Source: Actinomycetes bacterium
GTDB lineage: Bacteria; Actinomycetota; Actinomycetes; Mycobacteriales; Mycobacteriaceae
Direction of reading: 5' to 3'
Assembly: GCA_023418505.1 (NCBI GenBank)
Contig: JAEZZR010000014.1
Location: 1-51,102, forward strand
Length of the DNA stretch: 51,102 bases
Made by a program: the position numbers and the translations under genes. Below the pieces are notes generated by a model. That model was not told where the DNA came from, did no database searches, and was given only the letters and a program-made list of their open reading frames with translations. Below, piece after piece: positions 30,895 through 39,306 of the stretch (within the stretch, counting starts at the first letter, position 1; every line of letters starts with the position of its first letter).

Positions 30895-30986
30895 TCCAGT
30901 ACCTTCGCACTTCTAGCTACGTGGCTTCTACTGATTTTCAAGCGACTTCCAGTCGCTTCCATAAGTCTTCTAAATACTCGTATTCC

Positions 30987-31310
30987 TTAGAAGCCCAGCT
31001 GGTCTAGTCCGCCGAAGCCCTGGGCAAGTGGGCCCATCTTTTCGTCGGCAAGCTGCTGCAACTTAGCGGTGGCATCTTGGAAGGCGCCGAGCACGAGGTC
31101 TTCGAGGGTTTCTACGTCGTCAGCGTCTACCACCTTCGGATCGATCTTGACGTTGACTACCTCGCCAGAGCCTTGCATCGTCACCTGCACGAGCTCGCCA
31201 CCAGCAGCACCGGTGACCTGGCTATTAACGATTTCCTGCTGCGCTTCCTGCAGCTTTGCCTGCATCTGTGCGGCTTGAGCCATGATGTCGTTCATATCGG
31301 GCTGAGACAT
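30987..31310 (-). CDS. YbaB/EbfC-family nucleoid-associated protein
   Basis: A 107-aa protein starting MSQPDMNDIMAQAAQMQAKL, with the family core of a long first helix, a central sheet (VQVTMQGSGEVVNVKIDP) and LEDLVLGAFQDATAKLQQLA. YbaB proteins bind DNA as dimers. GAAAGGAT precedes the ATG. It lies about 80 nt after dnaX, in the standard dnaX-ybaB-recR cluster. Confidence 0.93.
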   Translation of the reverse strand: MSQPDMNDIMAQAAQMQAKLQEAQQEIVNSQVTGAAGGELVQVTMQGSGEVVNVKIDPKVVDADDVETLEDLVLGAFQDATAKLQQLADEKMGPLAQGFGGLDQLGF

Positions 31311-31388
31311 AAGTGAAAATCCTTTCGTAAATTTTTTCCGTATCAGACTACAGTCTTGCGCGGATTAACTGGCGCCGGTGAACTTTGC

Positions 31389-33887
31389 CTACATCTCTAC
31401 GCGGCGTGCGCCCAGCTCAGAGGCCAATAAGTCCAGTACCACCTCGCGTTGGTCGCGGTGTTCTACTTCGCTGGGGGAATCGTCGATGTCGTAGTACTCG
31501 TCTTCTTCCGGTTCCGGGGGAAGAGGGACTTCGTCCACTGGCTCGGGTTGCGGGTCTGCTTTTGGTGCAGGCTCTGGTTCTGGTTTCAGTTGCTGTTTCG
31601 CTTCTGGTTCCGGTGTTGCCGGCTTAGCTGGTTCCGGATTAGCTGGTTCCGGCTTAGCTGCCGACGACGATTCAGCGGACGCAGTTGGTTGCTCTGCCGT
31701 GCGCTCTGGCTGTGGTTTTGAGCCACGTCCGCTGCCCACACTGATATCCAAGGAAACCGCGACACCAACCTGCGATTCAATCGCTGCACTTAAGGCCTGC
31801 GAATACTCTGGCGTACTCAACCGGTTGGCTAGGGCCCCAGTGTGGTGTTGCAAGAAAACCTGATTGCCATCGACTGCAACCGGACGGGCTTGGGTGGCAA
31901 GCACCCGCGCCGCTGTGGCGTGCTGTCCACTGATGGACTCTAGAACTTTTGGCCATTGGCTGGTCAAGCTCTCGACGGTTAGTTGGTGCTCTTGCTGTGG
32001 CTCTTGCTGTGGCTCTTGCTGCTCTGCCGGCTCGGGCTGATTCTGCGAAGCATTGTCAAAGGTGTCTGAGGCTGGATCCTCAGCTTCAACTTCTGATGCT
32101 TCTGACACAGCGTCGATTTCCGAGGTTGCCGGCTGTTCAGGCTTAGCCTCTGGCTGTGGTTCGTACCCCGCATCGGATGCTGCTTCTTGCTCTGGCTCTG
32201 CAGGCAGACCTTCAGCTGCTCGTTGCGCAGCTTCCTGCTGCTTAGCAATACGTTCGCGTTCAATTCGATCTTGCTGACGAGCCAATTCCTGCGCCCGGCG
32301 CGACGCCTCCTTAGCAGCTTGCCACTGATCTAACCGCGAGTTGCCACCGCTAGCACTGGCCTGTGGCTTTGGTGCCGGTTCTTGTGGCGCCGACTCCTTT
32401 GCGGCTACTTCTTTAGGCGATGTGGCGGCCGTATCTGCGCCTGCATCTTCTGCCAGATCCTTTGGTATAGCTGCAGGCGCTGCAGGTGCTGCAGGTGCAG
32501 TACTGCTGGCAGCACTCGGCATCTGTGATCGAGCAAAATCGCCAGCTTTCTTGCTACGCAGCCGTGCCCGCTGGAGTGGGCTTAGATTCTTCAGTTCGTC
32601 TTCGGAAAACTCTGGCGCTTGTTCAGCTGTTGGTGCCGGTTGCGCTTGAGCTTGCTGTACCGGCGCCGGTGCCTGAGTACCCGAACCTGCAGCAACAGCA
32701 CCACTGCCACTACTACGCTCACCACGCTCTAGCGATTCCACCCGTTGCCATAGTGCCTCTACAGACTGCTCAGCCCCAGGCAACAACATCCGTGCTGCCA
32801 TGACTTCCAGCAACAGCCGTGGCGAAGTAGCACCACGGAAACGCTCCAGTCCTTCATCCAAGATCTGGGCGAAACGCGTCAAAGAACCCACCGCAATACT
32901 GCTGGCTTGCTCGCGCACTTCCGGTAGCTGGTCTTCTGGAATATCCACCAACCCGGCATCAGCAGCATCGGGCACTGCAGAAAGCACCAACAAATCACGA
33001 ATGCGCGTCAACAAATCTGCAGCAAAGCGCTGTGGATCCTGCCCAGAGACAATCACCCGATCCACCACACCAAACAACGCTGCCCGATCCGAAGCAGCCA
33101 ACGCGGATACTGCATCAGCCAACACAGATTTATCGGTTACACCGAGAATCTGTGCAGCTTCGTCGTAAGTCACCCCATCGTCGCCAGCACCTGCGACTAG
33201 CTGATCTAGCACCGACAACGAATCACGAGGCGAACCCCCGCCAGCACCGATCACCAGCGGATACACATCGGGCGCTACCTGCACGCTTTCGCTTTCCACT
33301 ACGCGCTCGAGTAGCCCGCGCATATCTGGTGGCGTTAGCAAACGGAACGGATAGTGGTGGGTACGGGAACGAATCGTCTGCAGCACGCGCTCGGGCTCGG
33401 TGGTGGCGAAAATGAAGATCAGATGCTCGGGTGGCTCCTCGACGATCTTCAACAGCGCATTGAAACCCTGCGCCGAAATCATATGCGCCTCGTCGATTAC
33501 ATAAATGCGGTAGCGCGATTCTGCCGGCTGATAAATCGCCGTATCTCGCAGCTCACGCATGTCATCAACGCTATTGTGCGAGGCGGCGTCGAGCTCTACG
33601 ACGTCCAAGTTGCCCGGACCGCCCGGCGCTAGCGCACGGCACGAGGCACACTTCCCACACGGGGTGGCGGTAGGGCCTTCGACGCAGTTCAGGCTGCGCG
33701 CCAAGATGCGTGCCGACGACGTTTTGCCACAGCCACGCGGGCCGGAAAACAGATACGCATGGTTGATGCGATCTGGGCGACCAGAGGCGTCACGAGACTC
33801 CAAAGCCACAGACAATGGCTTGGTTACGTGATCTTGGCCGACTACTTCCGCAAACGACGACGGACGATACTTCCTGTACAGTGCCAC
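31389..33887 (-). CDS. dnaX: DNA polymerase III gamma/tau subunit
   Basis: An 832-aa clamp-loader ATPase. The AAA+ module has Walker A GPRGCGKT (49-56), a zinc-binding set of Cys68, 77, 80 and 83, the Walker B DEAH near 130 and the sensor/SRC region around TTEPERVLQTIRSR. Residues to about 370 form the clamp-loader collar. From about 385 the protein is a very long low-complexity tail rich in Ala, Pro, Glu and Gln, with a small folded island near 640-710 (SQWPKVLESISGQHATAARV). I saw no A-rich slippery heptamer of the E. coli type and do not predict a frameshift product. Confidence 0.95.
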   Translation of the reverse strand: MALYRKYRPSSFAEVVGQDHVTKPLSVALESRDASGRPDRINHAYLFSGPRGCGKTSSARILARSLNCVEGPTATPCGKCASCRALAPGGPGNLDVVELDAASHNSVDDMRELRDTAIYQPAESRYRIYVIDEAHMISAQGFNALLKIVEEPPEHLIFIFATTEPERVLQTIRSRTHHYPFRLLTPPDMRGLLERVVESESVQVAPDVYPLVIGAGGGSPRDSLSVLDQLVAGAGDDGVTYDEAAQILGVTDKSVLADAVSALAASDRAALFGVVDRVIVSGQDPQRFAADLLTRIRDLLVLSAVPDAADAGLVDIPEDQLPEVREQASSIAVGSLTRFAQILDEGLERFRGATSPRLLLEVMAARMLLPGAEQSVEALWQRVESLERGERSSGSGAVAAGSGTQAPAPVQQAQAQPAPTAEQAPEFSEDELKNLSPLQRARLRSKKAGDFARSQMPSAASSTAPAAPAAPAAIPKDLAEDAGADTAATSPKEVAAKESAPQEPAPKPQASASGGNSRLDQWQAAKEASRRAQELARQQDRIERERIAKQQEAAQRAAEGLPAEPEQEAASDAGYEPQPEAKPEQPATSEIDAVSEASEVEAEDPASDTFDNASQNQPEPAEQQEPQQEPQQEHQLTVESLTSQWPKVLESISGQHATAARVLATQARPVAVDGNQVFLQHHTGALANRLSTPEYSQALSAAIESQVGVAVSLDISVGSGRGSKPQPERTAEQPTASAESSSAAKPEPANPEPAKPATPEPEAKQQLKPEPEPAPKADPQPEPVDEVPLPPEPEEDEYYDIDDSPSEVEHRDQREVVLDLLASELGARRVEM

Positions 33888-33903
33888 GCGACCTACCCTA
33901 CCG

Positions 33904-34545
33904 CTAAACCCCCACCACGCTATCGCGGGCTAAATCCAATAAATTCGGCTGTGCAGCGCGGAAAATTTCCATTAATTCTTGCGTTGCAACCGCCACATTG
34001 CCAGAGCTATGCGCCTGCAGCCAGCTAAGTTCCGCCGGAGTGATCGGCACGAGCTGAGTAATCGTCGTCAGCTGGGATGTCCCCTCTTCCCGCAGATGCG
34101 GCACCCCTTGCTCCCAGATAAACGGAGGCACACACAGCAGGTGCACAGTGGTGATCTTTGTGCCGTCAACTTCTGAATCAGCCAGCAGGTCGGCAAAGAC
34201 CCGCCCTGGCATCGGTGAATTGCTCAGTGGATCGGTGGCAACCACTTCGCCAGCGGCGGTGGCTATCTCGCGCACTGGCCAAGGATCGGCACCCATGAAA
34301 AGCAATTCCACTCGCACATCGGTGCCATCATCCATGCGTAGGCCACAATCGATTTCGCCAAGCGAGGTGGTAGCCACCGCATATTGGCCTGCTTCGTCCA
34401 CGGCGAACGTTGCGGTGCTTACGGATACCTCGGGCGCTGATTTGGCATGACGTCCCGATTCCGCACCACCGGCCGAATCCTGCGAAAGCTTAGGCTCGCC
34501 GGGTAGGAGGTGCTTGAGCCACTGTACGGTCTGCTGAGTATTCAT
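33904..34545 (-). CDS. suppressor-of-fused-domain protein
   Basis: About 213 aa. The recognisable core is a SUFU-like domain: VRVELLFMGADPWPVREIATAAG; the HLLCVPPFIWEQGVPHL segment; and the characteristic TQLVPITPAELSWLQAHS. Bacterial SUFU-domain proteins have no established single function; some act in toxin-immunity settings. The position next to dnaX and aspT suggests a housekeeping gene here. The ATG at 34545 is preferred because TAAACT lies 8 nt before it (leaderless); the GTG two codons upstream is an alternative. No signal peptide. Confidence 0.72.
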   Translation of the reverse strand: MNTQQTVQWLKHLLPGEPKLSQDSAGGAESGRHAKSAPEVSVSTATFAVDEAGQYAVATTSLGEIDCGLRMDDGTDVRVELLFMGADPWPVREIATAAGEVVATDPLSNSPMPGRVFADLLADSEVDGTKITTVHLLCVPPFIWEQGVPHLREEGTSQLTTITQLVPITPAELSWLQAHSSGNVAVATQELMEIFRAAQPNLLDLARDSVVGV

Positions 34546-34617
34546 CGGCACCCAGTTTAGGCAGAGCCACGGATTTACAGCAGCCGCGCGACTAGCCGGA
34601 AGCTAGCCGGCGAACTA

Positions 34618-35904
34618 CTATCCTGCGAACTTCTCCGCTGCTGCCAGCAGCACGCAAGTTGCCACACCGTCCATAGCGGTCTGCAGCTCTTCAATTGGTG
34701 GCAACGATGGAGCCAAGCGGATGTTGCGGTCGTTTGGATCCTTACGCAGTGGGAACGACGAACCAGCGGAGGTCAACGAAATACCAGCTTCGCGGGCTAG
34801 TTCCACCACGCGGCTTGCGGTGCCATCAACCACATCGAGGGAGATGAAGTAGCCGCCTTCGGGCTGCGTCCACTCTGCGATCCCAAATTCGCCCAAGCGA
34901 CGGTTCAGGATCTCCAGAACAGCATCGAACTTCGGTGCCAAAGACTGTGCGTGACGGCGCATCTGTGTGCGCACACCTTCCACATCGCCGAAGAATTTCA
35001 CATGAGCCAGCTGGTTGACCTTGTTCGGGCCAATGCCACGGATCGATGCGTGCTGCACGTAATCGGCAATGTTTTCTGGCGAGGAAACATAAAACGCCAC
35101 ACCAGCGCCCGCGAACGTGATCTTCGAAGTAGAACCAAAGCTCCACACACGGTTTGGATTGCCAGCCTCCCGGGCCCACTCGAAAACATTGTGGTTGTGA
35201 GGGAATTCGTCGGTAAGCGTATGCACCGCGTAGGCGTTATCCCAGATCAGGCGGAAATCAGGCGCTGCGGTTTCCATCGATACCAGGCGACGGCACACCT
35301 CTTCGCTATACGTGACCCCCGTAGGATTCGAGAACACCGGTACGTTCCACATGCCCTTGATCTGCGGATCGGCAGCAACGAGCTTTTCGACGACATCCAT
35401 ATCCGGACCGTCCTCGTTCAGCGGAACTGGGATCATCTCGAAGCCGAAGTGCTCGGTGATGGAGAAATGGCGGTCGTAGCCTGGCACTGGGCACAGCCAC
35501 TTCAGTACTGGCTCTTCCGACCATGGACGTTCCGAATCCTGGGTGCCAAAGTGCATTGCCCAAGAAATCAGATCGAACTGGATGTTCAACGAAGAAGCAT
35601 CGGCTGCCACCACGTTTTCTACTGCAACGCCAAGCAGATCCGCCCAAAGGCGACGAACCTCGGTGATACCAACGCCACCACCGTAGTTGCGGGTATCGAT
35701 GCCACCTTCAGCTAAATAATCCGGTGCCGGCAGGCCTAGCAGTGGGTTTGCGAAATCAAGCTGTTCGCTGGATGGCTTACCGCGGGTGAGATCTAAATTT
35801 AGAGCGCGTGCCTGCAACACCTGGTATTCGCCTTGCAGCTCGCTAAGCTTTGCCCCTACTTGATCCCGTACCGCATCGGATACTGAAACGCCATCAAAAG
35901 CCAT
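34618..35904 (-). CDS. aspT: aspartate aminotransferase (class I, AspT type)
   Basis: A 428-aa PLP-dependent aminotransferase that interconverts aspartate/oxaloacetate with glutamate/2-oxoglutarate. The PLP lysine is in SFGSTSKITFAGAG (Lys261). The cofactor-binding WNVPVFSNPTG and WDNAYAVH segments are present, with the substrate arginine region near FPLRKDPNDRNIRLAPSLPP. It resembles the class Ic aminotransferase at this position in C. glutamicum. GGAAGGAA lies before the ATG at 35904. It is the first gene of the minus-strand group, about 100 nt downstream of the SRP RNA gene. Confidence 0.93.
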   Translation of the reverse strand: MAFDGVSVSDAVRDQVGAKLSELQGEYQVLQARALNLDLTRGKPSSEQLDFANPLLGLPAPDYLAEGGIDTRNYGGGVGITEVRRLWADLLGVAVENVVAADASSLNIQFDLISWAMHFGTQDSERPWSEEPVLKWLCPVPGYDRHFSITEHFGFEMIPVPLNEDGPDMDVVEKLVAADPQIKGMWNVPVFSNPTGVTYSEEVCRRLVSMETAAPDFRLIWDNAYAVHTLTDEFPHNHNVFEWAREAGNPNRVWSFGSTSKITFAGAGVAFYVSSPENIADYVQHASIRGIGPNKVNQLAHVKFFGDVEGVRTQMRRHAQSLAPKFDAVLEILNRRLGEFGIAEWTQPEGGYFISLDVVDGTASRVVELAREAGISLTSAGSSFPLRKDPNDRNIRLAPSLPPIEELQTAMDGVATCVLLAAAEKFAG

Positions 35905-36004
35905 GACAATGATTCCTTCCCACTAGCGCGAGTTATCACTTGTTAGTTTTCGCTAGCTCAACGTGCCCCAATATACCCCGAGACCGGTATAGGACCGCAT
36001 AAAG

Positions 36005-36097
36005 AAAGGACCCCACGTACCTGCCAGAGCCCGCTGACCCTTGCTGCATTCCTGCCCTGGGGGAGTTCACGAGATGGACACCACATGGGATCCACCC
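36005..36097 (-). ncRNA. ffs: signal recognition particle 4.5S RNA
   Basis: Read on the minus strand, the apical SRP domain is unmistakable: CAGGGCAGGAATGCAGCAAG followed by GGTCAGC. The ends GGATCCCATGT and ACGTGGGGTCC pair to close the long helix, and the RNA is followed by TCCTTTCTTT as a probable terminator tail. A TAGAGT -10 box at 36101-36106 places the 5' end near 36094. The exact ends are approximate. Confidence 0.93.
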
Positions 36098-36100
36098 GGA

Positions 36101-36106
36101 ACTCTA
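36101..36106 (-). promoter_or_regulatory. -10 box of the SRP RNA gene
   Basis: TAGAGT on the minus strand, about 7 nt before the predicted 5' end of the SRP RNA. No clear -35. Confidence 0.45.
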
Positions 36107-36240
36107 CACGAAAAGAAGGGGCTTCGAAAACGGGAACAAGGTAAGTACCGAAAATATCCAAGGCAACCCCCGAGTCACCGGAAGGAAGCACCTGCGGATA
36201 CAAGTGAACCCCAGCAGGACAAACCTACTGGGGTTAAGAG

Positions 36241-36326
36241 CGGAGGATGTGGGATTTGAACCCACGAGGGATGTGACTCCCGCACGCGTTCCAGGCGTGT
36301 GACATAGGCCGCTAGTCGAATCCTCC
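36241..36326 (-). tRNA. tRNA-Ser (anticodon GGA)
   Basis: An 86-nt tRNA with a long variable arm. On the minus strand the acceptor GGAGGAT pairs with ATCCTCC. The anticodon stem CACGC/GCGTG encloses the loop CTGGAAC (anticodon GGA). The T-arm is GTGGGTTCAAATCCCAC and the discriminator base is G. CCA is not encoded. Confidence 0.95.
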
Positions 36327-36435
36327 AGCGAATTAGTAGAGTACGCCAACCACGCCGGGAATACAAAATCCCAAGCATAGTTAGGCGATTTCAGTACATT
36401 TCAGCCGCCTAGCTGCCTGCCCTGCCAGCCTCGAC

Positions 36436-36771
36436 CTAGCGCACGAATCGCCCGATGGCCTGAGAAGCTTCGGTGAGTTTTTCGTCGAGGTTTCCCCCGT
36501 CGGCAGCTGCTACTACGCAGTGATGCAAGTGCGCGTCCAGCATGGATAGCCCCAACGATTTCAGCGCAGAATTCGCCGCCGAGATCTGTGTGAGCACATC
36601 GATGCAGTACTTATCTTCTTCGATCATGCGTTCGATACCACGCAGCTGGCCTTGGATACGCCGCACCCGAGCAAGATAGCGCGCCTTATCCTTTTCGTAG
36701 CCACGCGTTGCAGTGTGATCGTGTGCGGGATCGGGTTGATGTCCGTGCGCCGGGGCTTGGAGGTCGCTCAT
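36436..36771 (-). CDS. csoR: copper-sensing repressor CsoR
   Basis: A 111-aa member of the CsoR/RcnR family. A His-rich N-terminal tail (HGHQPDPAHDHT) precedes the three-helix core. The Cu(I) ligands follow the canonical spacing: Cys56, His81 and Cys85. The helix YLARVRRIQGQLRGIERMIEE is the family hallmark. Apo-CsoR represses and Cu(I) releases it. The start codon overlaps the copA stop (ATGA), so it is translated with copA, giving an autoregulated operon. A matching operator lies upstream of copZ (39284-39306). Confidence 0.94.
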   Translation of the reverse strand: MSDLQAPAHGHQPDPAHDHTATRGYEKDKARYLARVRRIQGQLRGIERMIEEDKYCIDVLTQISAANSALKSLGLSMLDAHLHHCVVAAADGGNLDEKLTEASQAIGRFVR

Positions 36772-38987
36772 GCGTTTACCTCCGCTTTTACTGGTTGATT
36801 CTTGGAGGGCTTGTCGACGACGTTGTCATCCACACTGGAAAAGCGTCGTAAGCGCAAACTATTGCCCACCACGAACACGGACGAAAATGCCATGGCTGCA
36901 CCCGCCAACATTGGGTTGAGCAAGCCAAATGCAGCTACGGGGATCGCAGCGGAATTGTAGGCAAATGCCCAGAAGAGGTTTTGGCGGATGATGCGCAAGG
37001 TCTGACGCGAGAGGCGAAGCGAATCAGCTACGGCAACGACGTCGTCGCGCACTAACGTAATATCCGCAGCTTCGATGGCAACGTCGGTACCAGAGCCCAT
37101 CGCCAAGCCAAGATCGGCTTGGGCGAGTGCGGCAGCGTCGTTGACTCCATCGCCGACCATCGCCACGCGATGCCCCTGCTGTTGCAGCTTGCGCACCAGT
37201 GCCAGTTTGTCTTCGGGCTGAACTTGCGCGTGCACTTCATCGACGCCTACCTGGGCCGCAATAGTGTGGGCGACGTCGCTGCGGTCGCCGGTGGCCATCA
37301 CCACATCAACGCCGAGGCTATGCAGGGTATCGATGCCACCATGGGAGTTATCGCGCACTTGATCGGCAACGGCGATCCAACCGAGTAGTTGTTTCTCCCC
37401 GCCAGGTTCATCTCCGCCAGGTTTATCCCCTACGAACACGCCTACCAACGAGCAACCCGGCGCGGCATCCACGTCTTCCGGAGCGCGTCCCACACCCACC
37501 CGCTTACCGTCGATCGTGCCTTCCACACCCCAGCCGGGGATCTCGTGGAAATCAGTGACCGGGTGCAGCGGGCCGTCGTAAGCAGCTGCAATCGCGCGGG
37601 CAATTGGGTGCTGCGAGGAAGCTTCTAGCGACGCCGCCAGTGCCAACACATCGCCGTGAGTTTCGACGACCTCCATCACGCCGGTGGTGATCGTGCCCGT
37701 CTTGTCGAGCACCACGGTGTCGATGCCTTGTGAAACTTCGAGCACTTCCGGCGAGCGAATCACCACACCCAGCTGGGCGCCTCGGCCGGTACCCACCAGC
37801 AACGCGGTCGGAGTGGCCAGACCCAACGCACACGGGCACGCAATGATCAGCACGGCTACCGCTGCGGTAAATCCAGAGACCCAACCCCCACCAAACAACC
37901 CCCAAACCAGCAGGGTAACCAGGGAAATACCCACGACCACCGGCACAAACACCGCAGAGACGCGATCCGCCAAGCGTTGCACCGAGGCGCGCCCCGATTG
38001 AGCTTCTTCGACCATGCGCGCCATCTGAGCCAGGCGCGTCTCGGAGCCGACACGTACGGCGCGCACCACCAAGCGACCAGAAACGTTGACCGTAGCGCCA
38101 GTAACTTCATCGCCAACGCGCACGGATTCGGGCACGGATTCACCCGTGACCATCGAACGATCCACTGCCGAAGCGCCATCGATCACCACACCATCGGTGG
38201 CGATTTTCTCGCCGGGGCGGACGACGAATTCATCGCCTACGGCAAGCTGATCGACGTCCACCACGCGACCATCAGCAAGCAGTGCCTCGCGGGCACCCAG
38301 CTCAAAGAGACTGCGTAGCGCTTCACCTGCACGCACTTTGGCGCGCGCTTCAAAGTAGCGCCCTAGCAGCACGAACGAGATAATGCCCGCCATGGCTTCC
38401 AGGTAGATGTGGGAATCGGCGTGCTCTACCGAACTAGTGAGCGAAAAACCGTGGGTGAGCCCCAATTCACCGGCAGAGCCAAAGAACAGTGCCCAGACAC
38501 TCCATAGGAATGCCGCCGAGGTACCCAGCGACACCAAGGTATCCATAGTCAGCACACCGTGGCGTAAGTTCTTCCAGGCTGCGCGGTGGAATGGCCAGCC
38601 ACCCCAGAAAAAGACCGGCGTACCCAATGCAAAGCAGACCCACTGCCAACCAGTGAATTGCCAGGCCGGCACCATCGACAACACGATAATGGGCACAGCA
38701 AGCGCTGCTGATCCGATTGCCCGGCGCTGCAAATCGGCCAGTGCGTGTTCATCGGCGCCGGCGTCGATGTGCTCGTCGGTTTCAGGCACGGTGGCGGTGT
38801 AGCCGGCGGCCTCGATGGTCTGCACTAGGGTTGTGGCATCTACGCTATCCGGCGCTTCTACGTGCGCTCGTTCTAGCGCATAGTTCACCGAGGCATCGAC
38901 GCCGTCTAGTTTGTTTAGTTTTCGCTCTACTCGCGCGGCACACGACGCACATGTCATACCGCCGACTGCGATATCCCACGAAGCCAT
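36768..38987 (-). CDS. copA: copper-exporting P1B-type ATPase
   Basis: About 739 aa in the cytoplasmic membrane, pumping Cu(I) out using ATP. Domains in order: an N-terminal HMA domain with GMTCASC (Cys13, Cys16); transmembrane helices with the CPC motif (384-386) in IIACPCALGLATPTA; the phosphorylation loop DKTGTITTG (Asp428); the HP dipeptide in SSQHPIARAI; GDGVNDAAAL; and the final helices with the conserved SSVFVVGNSLRLRRF. The ATG at 38987 is preferred: GGAAGG is 9 nt upstream, too close for the GTG at 38993. It is the middle gene of copZ-copA-csoR. Confidence 0.95.
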   Translation of the reverse strand: MASWDIAVGGMTCASCAARVERKLNKLDGVDASVNYALERAHVEAPDSVDATTLVQTIEAAGYTATVPETDEHIDAGADEHALADLQRRAIGSAALAVPIIVLSMVPAWQFTGWQWVCFALGTPVFFWGGWPFHRAAWKNLRHGVLTMDTLVSLGTSAAFLWSVWALFFGSAGELGLTHGFSLTSSVEHADSHIYLEAMAGIISFVLLGRYFEARAKVRAGEALRSLFELGAREALLADGRVVDVDQLAVGDEFVVRPGEKIATDGVVIDGASAVDRSMVTGESVPESVRVGDEVTGATVNVSGRLVVRAVRVGSETRLAQMARMVEEAQSGRASVQRLADRVSAVFVPVVVGISLVTLLVWGLFGGGWVSGFTAAVAVLIIACPCALGLATPTALLVGTGRGAQLGVVIRSPEVLEVSQGIDTVVLDKTGTITTGVMEVVETHGDVLALAASLEASSQHPIARAIAAAYDGPLHPVTDFHEIPGWGVEGTIDGKRVGVGRAPEDVDAAPGCSLVGVFVGDKPGGDEPGGEKQLLGWIAVADQVRDNSHGGIDTLHSLGVDVVMATGDRSDVAHTIAAQVGVDEVHAQVQPEDKLALVRKLQQQGHRVAMVGDGVNDAAALAQADLGLAMGSGTDVAIEAADITLVRDDVVAVADSLRLSRQTLRIIRQNLFWAFAYNSAAIPVAAFGLLNPMLAGAAMAFSSVFVVGNSLRLRRFSSVDDNVVDKPSKNQPVKAEVNA

Positions 38988-39015
38988 GGGCACTTACCTT
39001 CCAGATTTGGATTTT

Positions 39016-39049
39016 GGGGGTTCGGGAGTTTGGGGGTTTGGGTTTTGGG
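39016..39049 (+). other. G-quadruplex-forming motif between copZ and copA
   Basis: Five G-runs on the plus strand (GGGGG, GGG, GGGGG, GGG, GGG) are separated by loops of 3, 5, 3 and 4 nt. It satisfies the usual G3+N1-7 pattern. It lies in the template strand of the cop operon, so the mRNA is C-rich here. Confidence 0.7.
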
Positions 39050-39051
39050 TT

Positions 39052-39261
39052 TTACTTCTGCACGGCCTGGTAGCCCGCTTCGGCGACAGCTGCTACCACT
39101 GCAGCTTGGTCGATGTCGCTTTCTACCTCGATTTTCAGTTCGTTGTTGGACCGATCGGCCTTTGCACTTACGACGCCAGGGATCTCGAGGACTTCTTCCT
39201 GCACAGAGGCTTCGCAGTGTTCGCAGGTCATGCCAGTAACGGTGTAGGTGTATTCAATCAT
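39052..39261 (-). CDS. copZ: copper chaperone CopZ
   Basis: A 69-aa HMA-domain protein with the metal site GMTCEHC (Cys13 and Cys16) and the usual ferredoxin-like pattern ending VAEAGYQAVQK. It carries Cu(I) to CopA. It is the first gene of the copper operon, about 65 nt before copA. A TATGGT -10 box (39268-39273) lies 6 nt before the ATG, so the mRNA is probably leaderless. The CsoR operator is just upstream. Confidence 0.93.
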   Translation of the reverse strand: MIEYTYTVTGMTCEHCEASVQEEVLEIPGVVSAKADRSNNELKIEVESDIDQAAVVAAVAEAGYQAVQK

Positions 39262-39267
39262 GCCCCC

Positions 39268-39306
39268 ACCATAACACCACTTACCTATACCCGGTAGGGG
39301 TATCTA
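39268..39306 (-). promoter_or_regulatory. CsoR-type operator and copZ promoter
   Basis: The operator TATACCCGGTAGGGGTATC (39286-39304) has the pseudo-palindromic TACCC...GGGTA layout typical of CsoR sites. A TGTTATGGT extended -10 follows at 39268-39275, with the operator covering the -35 region. The operator falls within the last codons of amn. Confidence 0.72.

Noticed and set aside
31389..32700. Programmed frameshift in dnaX giving a short gamma subunit
   Set aside because: No A-rich slippery heptamer followed by a stem-loop was found in the expected region.
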